From Bolinopsis microptera (taxonomy: Eukaryota > Ctenophora > Tentaculata > Lobata > Bolinopsidae), in NCBI RefSeq assembly GCF_026151205.1, contig NC_087075.1:11454303-11518302 (forward strand): DNA of 64,000 nt, written 5' to 3'. The translations under genes and the position numbers were made by a program. Under the pieces are notes generated by a model, which searched no databases, was not told the origin of the DNA, and saw only the letters and a program-made list of their open reading frames with translations. Position 1 is the first letter of the stretch. Each line of letters starts with the position of its first letter. Below are positions 32,001-44,000 of the stretch, in pieces.

Positions 32001-35000
32001 TTCGAGCATTGGCTGCCGGAGGAACTTCTAGGGAAGGTTCGTTTAATTATAACGAGTACTCACCCTTGGCTATTACAATACAGGTCACAGGAAACATGTA
32101 TTAACCAATGGGAAGCAAGCCTTGGTCACGGTATTGTCCCATCACGAGATGCAACCCAATTGATTGAAAGCCCCTCGTAAGGGGGTGAATTAAACTTTTA
32201 AACAGGCATTAAACATGAAATGACCAAGGAGAACACTAACGGGGGTGTCTCTAATGGACTAATTTATCACATATATCATAATCACTTTTTAAAATAAAAC
32301 CCCGATGGGCACTCCTGAAAAACATAACTTCTAGAAAATATATATCAAAAATAAAAAATGAAGTCGAATGAACTAAATAAGTCTCCATTAATCATTGTGT
32401 TCAATACCTAAATATAAGAGTACTGAGTGAGCAGGGGCCGTATTATAAATGTAACGTATAATTTTCTGTAAGACAAATTTGTCTTAGAGAATAGGTCGAA
32501 ATCGAACAAATAAGAATAACCCGGATCATCATCATTACCATCATGATTTCGTTTTGAAATTGTAAAATAGTTCTGGTCGTATAGTTGTCAAACTGATCAC
32601 TTGATGATGTTTTCATTTGGAGCTCAGTCAAAAAAGGTGTCGTGTTCATCGACAAACCATAGTTCCAAGGTTAAACCGAAAAGATGCGATGATTCCGCTA
32701 CAGACAGTTACACAATAGCTGAATCCTCAAAAATAATCATGATATCGAATTTTCAATTCAAGGTTCAAATGGAGTTCGTGCCGTGGAGTCTTGATTCCAT
32801 TAGCAGCGAGTGATGCTGAGTCGTACTCTTACTCAGTTCACCATTAAAAATAAGATATCTTATTTGAGCGGTGTAGATGATGATTGGGAATGCCATTAGC
32901 ACTCATATCAGTAAAATAAGAATATTGTAGGATAACCTTTAACATTTTGAATATGATTACTTTGAAGATTACTTACATTTAAAAAACCTGTATCAAAGCC
33001 CTTGTGTGTGGCCCTCGAAGACTTTCAATAAATTAAACCCTATCAATCCATTGTGATCCCATCAAAACAGCGCGATTTTAAAGTTTCATGATACAATGAT
33101 ATAAGAAAAAATTATTATTGGAAAACAATATAATAAACTACTACATATTTTCAGCAATACAGTGAATTCTTCTTTTTTGCCTGTGTCGGAGGTCTGATAG
33201 TAGCGTTCGTAAGCCGGGCTATGGTGGAGAGAGTAGCTATAACGGCTCATCTTGTCGGCTGTGGAGTTATATCAGGTGGGGTTTACAGTTATATAATTTG
33301 TAATAGAAGTTCTATTGATTTTAGACTTTTGATAATGCTAGTACAGTTAAACCCCGATTCTTTCCTCCAAAAAGGGTTTAACATACATAACGTCCGCTGT
33401 AAATAATAAATAAAATAATTATTTTCTCATATATTTCTCAAATATGACATAATATAATATGCGGCTAATAAACAATCGCCCAATTATCAAACTTATTGCT
33501 CTGATTGGTTGGAAATTCTATGCGAATTATATGATCCCCCACTTTTTGATGATATTATTGTATAAAATTTGATAATTGAAAATTAATTTAATGATTAATT
33601 AAATAACAACTTGATTGTTAAGGTTTCGTGTGGCCGGTGGTAGCACATTGGGTGTGGTCTGACGAAGGATGGTTAAGAGTTGGAGTTACTACAGGCGAAG
33701 GAAAATCTACTCAATTTATAGTAAGATTTATAGATTTAAAAAAATATTTATAGATGTGGATTCTGGCGGGGAGGTGGGGCATATGTTTTTTTTACACCAT
33801 TAATTATAAGTTATATTATATTATTTTCTTTTCAGGATGACGCCGGTGCAGCTTGTATCCATATTTTTGTAGCTGTAGTAATCTTCGTGGGGTGTTTGAT
33901 CACTGGTCCTAGATACAGAATATCAGGCAATAACAAGACACACGGTACCAGCTCTTTTGTAGTGAGTCTTTCAATTACATAATTAATCAATTAGTTTATT
34001 AGTTAATTAGTTTATTAGTTTAATAGTTTATTAGTTTATTAGTTTATTAGTTTATTAGTTTATTAGCTTATTAGTTTATTAGTTTATTAGTTTGTTAGTT
34101 TGTTAGTTTGTTAGTTTGTTAGTTTGTTAGTTTGTTAGTTTGTTAGTTTGTTAGTTTGTTAGTTTGTTAGTTTGTTAGTTTGTTAGTTTGTTAGTTTGTT
34201 AGTTTGTTAGTTAATTAGTTTGTTAGTTTGTTAGTTTATTGGTTTATTAGTTTATTAGTTTATTAGTTTATTAGTTTATTAGTTTGTTAGTTTGTTAGTT
34301 TGTTAGTTTGTTAGTTTGTTAGTTTGTTAGTTTTTTAGTTTGTTAGTTTGTTAGTTTATTAGTTTGTTAGTTTATTAGTTTATTAGTTTATTAGTTTATT
34401 AGTTTATTAGTTTATTAGTTTATTAGTTTATTAGTTTATTAGTTTATTACTCACGTGGTAAATGGTACTGATTATTGATTATTATTTATGCTGTGTTTTG
34501 GCTGGTGTCTGGTTGAACCATTTATTTAAGAAATGCTATAATTAATCCCTCCAAAATATCATGGTCATACGACTGTCACAGATCAAACACATCACCTCAT
34601 ACCTGGATGGAAATCAGGATCACCGAGCACTAAGGGAACGTGTTGATCGAAATCAAACAGATCAAATTGTGGAGTGTTATAAAGTTGTTGTACTCTATAA
34701 GTGTATATTCACCTACAAGCATAACTGCTTGGCGTGATGAGGTACATCTTTGATTGGTCGAAGGTCTTTCAACAACACAGCATCATCACTTTCATAGTAG
34801 TCCCCGGCTTATGACGGGTTCATAGCGGTATTAAACATGTTTTTCTGGGCCCAAACATTCTACACTGAGTAATAACTATAAGTATCTGTATAATATATAT
34901 GACGCACAACTTCTGTCAGATTTACAATTCAAAACCATTTAACCACATGCTCGTTAATGGTGAGACTGTTCATAGAACTTATATTTAAGAAATGCTAAAA

Positions 35001-38000
35001 TTAATATCTCCAAAATATCATGGTCATACGACTGTCACAGATCAAACACATTACCACATACCTGGATGGAAATCAGGATCACCGCGCACTTAGGGAACGT
35101 GTTGATCGAAATCTAACAGATCAAATTGTAATTTCAACACTGAGTAATAACTATAAGTATCTGTATAATATAGATGACGCACAACTTCTGTCAGATTTAC
35201 AATTCAAAACCATTTAACCACATGCTTGTTAATGGTGAGACTGTTCATAGAACTTATATTTAAGAAATGCTAAAATTAATCTCTCCAAAATATCATGGTC
35301 ATACGACTGTCACAGCTCAAACACATTACCTCATACCTGGATGGAAATCAGGATCACCGCGCACTAAGGGCAGTGGGCACGTGTTGATCGAAATCAAACA
35401 GATCTAAGAGAGATCCGGTCTTACTCATACTGAGTACCAACCCTCATGCTAGTAACATATATTTAAGAAATGATATGTCACGCCACAATATCATGGTTAA
35501 ACGACTGTCACTCGCGATTACCTGAGGCAATCATTACCTCATAGGTCATACTTAAAGGGAAATCAGGACCACTGAGAAGTGAGAACTAAGGGTGCGTGTT
35601 GATCGAAATCAAACAGATCTAAGAGAGATCCGGTCTTAATGGCCCTTTTCCTAGTTACGTGCTGATTGGTTTGTTTGTGTCACGTGGTGTATTAAAGTCT
35701 CTCAAATCAAGCAGTAGTCCTAATATGGACTGTCAGCGGATTCTATCTATATCTCAAACACTTAAACAGGCAGCACTCGTGAAAAAGTCGTGAACAGGGG
35801 CCGTGAGCAATGGATTAGAACGCTGTCACTCCATCACGTGCTACAAACCAACCAATCAAAACACAGTAATCACGCCAGTAAGTCAGGTGATACCAGCCAC
35901 TGTCCCGTCCTCACTGCTGAAAGTTAATCAAAGAAAGCTGGTACCAACTCAACTGCCAAGTTATATGGGATAACTGTATTTAATGACTAACATATGGGGG
36001 GGGGGGGGGGGGGGGGGGCTGTCATCGTCACTCGCTTTTCACAGTGAACATTTTAAAATCTTCGCCATTATATTTATATTTATACTCTAAGGCTATAGAG
36101 CTAGAAGAGCTATAATAGCAATAAATCGAGCTAAAATTGAAGCGAAAATTCTGAGTTTTTTGCCACTTATTCGCTTTATTTTTTGTCACGTCGCCCCCAC
36201 TCTGCGAGTATTCACCACTCAGCACCTTTAAAGTGACACTTTTTAAACACCAAGGTGAATAATATTGTTGTTTGGGACAATCACATTACGTCAAATTGAA
36301 ACGATCAGACTATATCTTTCTGCATATAGCTTTAAAGTCGATAAATTGGGACTTAATTTAGCTGATTAAAAGCATAGCTATTGTTACTAGATTGAAAAAT
36401 AAATTCCAAAAACTGAATTTTGATGAAAGTAAGAGATTCAATTTTTAATCACTAAATGGTATACATGGAAACCAAGTTTCCTGTGTTCTTGGTTTACATG
36501 AGCAAGTTTATTGCGGTACGCTTGCAGCAGACCTTGACGAGTGCTGTTTTATATACCAATAGCATTAGATGTGGATTTTGGAACGTGCAGTGATACTGGG
36601 GTTTGATTGGTCAATAGTGGAAGCTGATTGGTTTATGCTGTCACATGCCAAAAAATATGCCTCACCACCCCACCAGAAGGCAGACTACACATCTATATAT
36701 AGAATTTTTAGTACGTGTCGAACTACAGTACGTGTACGATTTGAAGAATACCGGTACCTTATTACTTATCCCTCACGACCAATGTAATTTGAGTTATCGC
36801 AAGCATTAAAAGTCTGGCGACTACCACGACCAATACCAGCGCCTAGCTGCGAAAGATCATTGGCTTGATTGAAGTGAACGGTGAAGATAAAATATGATTT
36901 GGTTGGGGGACTGGTTTATATATTTGAGACTTTAAAGCAGCCAGCCATCACTGTTATAAACGGTGCAATTCGATTTATCTAGACATCTTTAAGAGGTTGT
37001 CACAATGAATATCTAAATAATTCGACTACTTCCGACGGTTGTGCCGTCGGAAGTAGTCGAATTATTTAGATATTCATTTTATAAAATCTGGTTTAGTAAG
37101 TTATGGCACAGCGCCAGGTAATGAAGGTTTTAACTCCCTAGCAGTATTTACGTCATGAACTGAAATTGTAATCACTAATCAATAATCATACCTTACAATA
37201 TAAGTATCTGTAAATAGATGACGCACAAGTTCTATCCAATTTTGAATCATTTAACAGTTAATGATAAATATCGATCGCACTAAAAATTGAATATTTTGGT
37301 AAAATGCCCAAACTGGACAGCTGGAAAAATCTAAACTATGTATATCTGACTGATGGCTGTTGATATTTCTTATGGAGTCCATCCTCTTTCACAAAACATC
37401 ACTATCCTCCTCTACACAAACATGGTACACCACCTTCAGATTCTTTTCCCGCAATAAAGTACAACTTTGAAACCCCGCCACCATTTTTAAGTGCCAGAAC
37501 TGGACAAAACATTTCCTTGTGTTCAAAACAATCTACAAATCCTCTCTTTCAGATAGCCTGCGTCGGTGGGATTATGACTATAATTTCTCTGTTTGCTGTG
37601 CATCTTGGAGTTAGACGCAGTATCAGTGGTAGTGACACAAAAGGAAACCCAGAGGGTCTGTTTATTGTTTATTAATCGAATTAGTAATTAAATAGTTAAT
37701 TAATCAACTCGTTAATTTATCTATATATATATATATATATATACAATGAAAACAACGATTCTACAAACTCAAAGTTTCATGCAAATGCAATCATCAGTGT
37801 CAGAATAACTTACTAAATTACTAAATCCATATTTTCCTTACAAGCTCCTTCATAAAATTAACTTAACTAAACTAAATCAAAAACAAAATCAAACGAAACG
37901 AAACGAAATGAAATACAAGAACAAAAACTAAAATTAAAATAAAATATTCCTAAAAGCATTTCTTCAGCATAAACTTGTTGGTGTGCCTACATTTACTTAT

Positions 38001-41000
38001 GAGTTCCCTCCTCCTATTTAATAGATTGCCATCTTTATTTAAAATAATATAAAGTTTTTCAGTAAGGCAGAGATGACAATCTTTCGTACCCCCCTTGTAC
38101 GGATGAGCATGTTTGATTATTTTCTGCCTTACTGAAAAAGTGTTAAATCTGCAGGTAAACTCTCTTAAATTATTGGCTCACAGGACCCAGCAGTCAAAAT
38201 AGGTATAAAAAAGTTATATGAAATTTTAAAACGGGAGTTAACCTATACTTTATAATTAAAATACCAATGACCCAGGTCACGAGATAGGAATAGCAGCCCT
38301 AAACACACTAGCAGGGGGAACTGGAGGCGGTGGTATGTTGCTGATACTTGGCAGAGTTTACAAGAATAAGTGGGACGCTCTCAGTGGCATTAACGGCTTC
38401 TTAGTCGGCCAGGTTAGTAGGGCCTGGGGTTTTAACGGCTTCCTAGTCGGCCAGGTTAGTAGGGCCTGGGTCAACTGTCAAGTATGATGTTTTATTTTTA
38501 CATCCCGCTTACATTTTTAGTTTATTGATTAAAATAAGAAATTAGAAATTGGATATGAAGTTCCCTCGTGAAGTAAACACTGCACGCTTCTCGCCGAACT
38601 AAAATTTCTGAACCAGACACCACGTGAGATTCACAACACCACGTGTGACTCATAAAACCACGTGTGACTCATAACACCACGTGTGATTCACAACACCAGG
38701 TGTGACTCACAACACCACGTGTGATTCACAACACCACGTGTGACTCATAGCACTGCACGTGTGACTCATAACAGCTAATCATAATATTCATTTGAGTTAT
38801 ATTACTCGAAAAATCGTGCAAATATTTACGATACTAATAAGATTTAGAGCTCCGTTATTTAAATGGTTAAAAGTTCAAGGCTGTCGTGTTTAAGATACTA
38901 CTTAACCGCATTATTTTACTGAATTGCGTTGTAAACCATGAGTGATCTAGTAGTGGTCAGCAGTGGTCGGATGCAGGGGGACTATTTGAAGTATTTATCT
39001 TGGCTTAAATAGGTTAGTCTACAATTTATAAGAAACTATTGGCTGTCCAAGAGTTGACGTCCTGCAAGGTATTATAAAGTGTGGCAATATAATCGGCCGA
39101 CGTTATAGATCAAGAAATCAGGATACATTTCATAATATGAGTAAATTACCTCACCAAGAAATGATGATTTCAGGAAAAAAAGTCGAATTTCACCAACCTT
39201 TCTGAGGGCTCCTTGGTTAAAAGTATCATGATAAAGTTTTAAGCAGAATATTATGACGAACACAAAATCAATCTAACAAAAATATCAAAAAAGGAAATAT
39301 TTTAAAATAGGCTCAATAATTAGTAACGAGACAGATATTATTTCGAGATAATGTAGCTGTCGTTCAAAAAGAGACAGCCCTGGAAGCATTTTTCAAATCG
39401 TAGCAACTATAGTTTGTAGAGGTTGATTACTTTGATACAGGATCTGATTGATATACCAGATACCTATAAGCTTAACCCTCCTCGATCGGGCATCGATGTT
39501 ATGAGAGAAAGGCATCATACAATAAAACATACCGCTTTTTCATTGCATGCATATTATGTGAAAAAGTGAATGAGGGTTAAGGGGGTTCCAACGGCAAATT
39601 TTGTCCACAAAAAAATTGCCAATTAGTGTTAGTCATTTAATATGAAGCCAAATTCGATTGTAAACTTATTGTAATTTTAAAATTTCTGGATCTCTAATAA
39701 AAAGGAAATATCCTCGCGATTATAGTCGTAGTCTAAATAAGTATAACTAAGTCGTAGTATCCCCCCTCTAGCTTTCAGCAAAGAGACCTCCCAAGCATTA
39801 CCATTGTTACCAAGGTTACTGCGTTATGAGCTCTTAATTCAATATAACCACCTTAACAAGGGATGTTCTGAAAAATCACAAAAAAAATAAGCACATTGAG
39901 AGTATATTGCTCTGAAATCTGAATTGTTGGTCCTCTACACTGTGCAATTCTGTAGAGTATACAGTATTATATCGCAGAAGGTGCTTGTTGGTCCTCTAGA
40001 CGTCCCTAATTACACTCTCACGTCTCTCATCACTGGATGTGGCCGCTAGTAGTAGTTCAGACAGACAGCCGACCAAACAAACAAACAAACAAACCAACAA
40101 AAAACAAACAAACAGAAACTAAAGGACAATGAAAAGGTTACCTTATAGGTGAGAACCCTCACCCAACATATTACCTGGTAACCTGGTAACCTGGTAACCT
40201 GGTAACCTGGTAACCTGGTAACCTGGTAACCTGGTAACCTGGTAACCTGGTAACCTGGTTACCTGGTAACCTGGTTACCTGGTAACCTGGTTACCTGGTA
40301 ACCTGGTTACCTGGTTACCTGGTTACCTGGTTACCTGGTTACCTGGTTACCTGGTTACCTGGTTACTTGGTTACCTGGTTACCTGGTTACCTGGTTACCT
40401 GGTTACCTGGTTACTTGGTTACCTGGTTACCTAGTTACCTGGTTACCTAGTTACCTTGTTACCTAGTTACACATCACAGACAAACCACAGACACAACACG
40501 GTCACACCACGGTCACACCATAGACAAATACAGAGAAAGACAGAGAAAAGATCTATCAAGTGAGAATTCTCACGCATACAGGAAAACAATTTAACTTTAA
40601 GACATGTGGACTGACCACTTTAACGGAAACTTGGGTGTGACGATAGCCGGTACAGCAGCTGGAACATCTCAGCAATCTCTTGTGTTCTGAACAATGTTTT
40701 ATAAGGTCGGAATTCCATTAAATCACTTACGTAGTGGAGTACAACTGTTTGGGCTCTCTGGTATAATTAATGCTTTTTGCGGAACAAACCTAACTCCACT
40801 TAGTAACAAAATATTAAATTATGGAATATTTATTATTTTGTCAATGTCGGCCTCGCCTCCGTAATACAGTGCAGCTACCACGCCATTTTACAAACATGAC
40901 CATTCTTCATAATTACATCAAGGCTACTGATTAATAATATTACGGGTCAACACATATAGTTGATACGGTGATAAAGTTGTTTAGCATATGAGCGGTTTTG

Positions 41001-44000
41001 ACGTAAGCAACATTGATATTTCTGTGACATGCCTTCAGAAGGAGATACTGATAGGGTATAAGCCCATACAATAAGAGATATCTTACTATATATAAAGCGA
41101 GACGATATATATATATTTATTTATCCGCACCATTTTACTGACACCACGGCATCAACTTTAACACGGGTTTCCGCAAAAACCGTACAAGATATAAAACTGA
41201 AACTTTTTTAACTGATTCAAATGCTTTAATGGCCTTCAAATCAGCATGAAAAAATCGAAAATTGGCCAAGGAATAAGAATTTTAGTACCCAAAATTTGGA
41301 CCCCCAATTGGTGTCAAAAACGCGAATTAAATAGGTAATAATTATTTTCACCGGGGGACTTTAGGGTAGGAAACTGATCCGGCCACCAAAGAGCCTTGAC
41401 ACCAGTCTTAAAGGTTTGACGGGTTCCTGCTAGTAATTATAAACCAACCTTCCCCGTAACGTATATCGACTGCGTAGAAATTATACTGGCGGGTATCGTA
41501 AGTTGTTCTACTCGAAATTTCAATTGAGAGATCACCAGATGGCAACAAATTACTGTATTATACGCACAAAAAGGCAAACTGCGAGCACAACAGCTTGTAA
41601 ACATTTATAGCACAAACAGTTAAACACAGCTTCTTGCAAATACTTTAATAACAACATTCGAGACAATATTTAATACCTTAATGACTGTGGTTTAATGACT
41701 GTGGTTACCCAATAGCAAAGTGGTTTCAACTGTTTTATGACAACTATTTTGTAAGAAAACCATATAGATCACCCCGCAGTAACGCAAAGTACCGAGAAAA
41801 GTACCGAGAAATCCTTGAAGATAAAATCAAAGTTTGTCTCAACCTTTTAGAGGTTTTTTTTAATTAAGTTGTTTAATAGCACCAGTTTTATGAACTTCAT
41901 GGCCATGAGTATGATGCAAATTAGTCCTCAAACTTAAAGTTTGTCTCAACCTTTTAGTTTACTGGGGGCTATTTTAATAAAGTTATTTAATAGCACCAGT
42001 TTTATAATCTTCGCAGATACGAGTATGAAGCAAAGTAGTTATTCAAGTTTGTCTTAACCTTTTAGAGCACTGGGGGTTGTTTTAATATAGTTATTTATTA
42101 GCACCAGTCTTAATCTTCGCAGACATTCGCATGGCGATGTTTAAAGTAAGAAATATAAGCAAGCGTTTAGCGTAGTTCATCATCAAGTCGGTGCATTTGA
42201 CGACTACAGTTCAAATTTACTGCCTTGAATTAACCTTTTCCCCAGATATCAGTAGCTGCTGGAGTATACGGTTATTACCCCGGGGTTGCATTTTGTGTGG
42301 GGGTAATAGCTGCATTCTCATACGTTCTCTGGGTTCAAGTAGCTAAATGCTTCATTGACGACCCTCTCAAAGCTTTTGCTGGTTAGTCAGGCATCTCGGG
42401 AATTTGTAGATTTTGTGGTTCATTGAAAACAACTCGAAATTAATGATGGATTTAAGGCAGATTTGATAATAAATATGCTTCAAATTTTAATAACCACAAC
42501 ACCTATTTCATCAGTTCATTTTGGTGGCGGATTATGGGGTATATTAGCGGCTCCGCTTATGGTTAGGGATAAAAGTCTCTTTTACGACTTCACCTACTTC
42601 AGGTACGATCTTTAGTTAGTTCAGTTATAGCTCGTACTTTGCGTTTGCTGTAAATCTTTGATGTTACACTAAGTTAAATTTGCGTACTTTCTTCTTCGTG
42701 ATGTTTTAATGAGTTTGATTTAGGGTTAAACATCGCATATCACAACTAAATTTAGTAACCTCAGTTTATTACTTCAGCTGTGATATTATGCTGACCATGA
42801 CTTTAATACTTGATTGGTCAGTAAAACAATAATCCCCAGAGTGCAAATGTTCGGCTGGAATGTTCTAGGGGCCTTCGTTATCATCATCTGGGCGGCAGCT
42901 CTGTTAGGTCTCGTGTTTGGCTTCCTCAAGTTCTGCAAACTCCTCAACATCAAGGAGAGTGACTTTGAGGTAGGGCTGGATAAGCTGTACCACAAACAAA
43001 AGGGTAGTGCTGCAGTTGTTATGGGTAGGAGTAAAACTGTAGCCAGGAGCCATAAGCCCTCTGGATCAACTATTGGAAGGTGGGTACTTTTCGACCGAAT
43101 TATCTATACTATAATTTAAACTTGACGAAATTTCCCCGGCAACGGGGACATAGAAGAAAAAACACCGAAAATCGACCTCAAAATGACCCTCTGGTGAAAT
43201 CAAACCCAGCTCGCAAATGGAGTTGAAACCTCGCCATTTTTAGCAGGGTTGTAGAAAAAGGATAGGAATAGGCTATAGCATTCTTAGAATTTTGATTTAG
43301 GCTTTAGATTTTTTATAATTAACGTCGGAAGTGAGGTTAAATAATCGTTAGAATAATGGCGTTATTTTAGCAAAGGTTTACTGCGCTGTTGCGTAGCAAC
43401 GATAAAAATGCACGTGCGCGAGCAAGAACATCTTAACTACGCGCGTTGTTATGCTGTATGCTACGTCATAACTTCAAAACTAGCTCACATTTACGCTCAC
43501 GCTATGACTTATATTCATAACTTTGGTTGTGATTGGTATTTTTTGATGCGGTAAAAAGTATCGTTTTGGGAATCCGAATACTAACAACGCTGCCGCCATT
43601 GTTAAATAAATTCCATTATGTCCACTGTATAACAGAGCTGTATGATGAAGAGAAATTAAAACATAACTGATTTTTAAAATTTCCTCGAACAAAGCTTTCG
43701 ACTAGCGGGTTTCTAGTCATTTTAAAATGACTAGTTGGATTGTTTGACCATTGACTAGCGATGACCGATAAATACCTATATATATTTATAACTTTGGTTG
43801 TGATTGAAATTTTTTGATGCGGTAAAAAGTATTGTTTTGGGGCTATATGATGAAGAGAAATTAAAACATAACTGATGCTTAAAATTTCCTCGAACAAAGC
43901 TTTCGACTAGCGTCGGGTTTCTAGTTATATATAATATAATTTAAAAATATATATACTTTTATTTTCTGAGAATTATTCGTTGTAAGGACTGATATTAGTA

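Larger units (their letters stand above)
28686..33154. other. Amt intron 3
   Basis: It contains the 29064 palindrome and the ACGTGCC minisatellite. 30640-33150 is AT-rich with no supported exon. A 42-codon open frame at 31838-31966 was noticed but not accepted. Confidence 0.5.
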
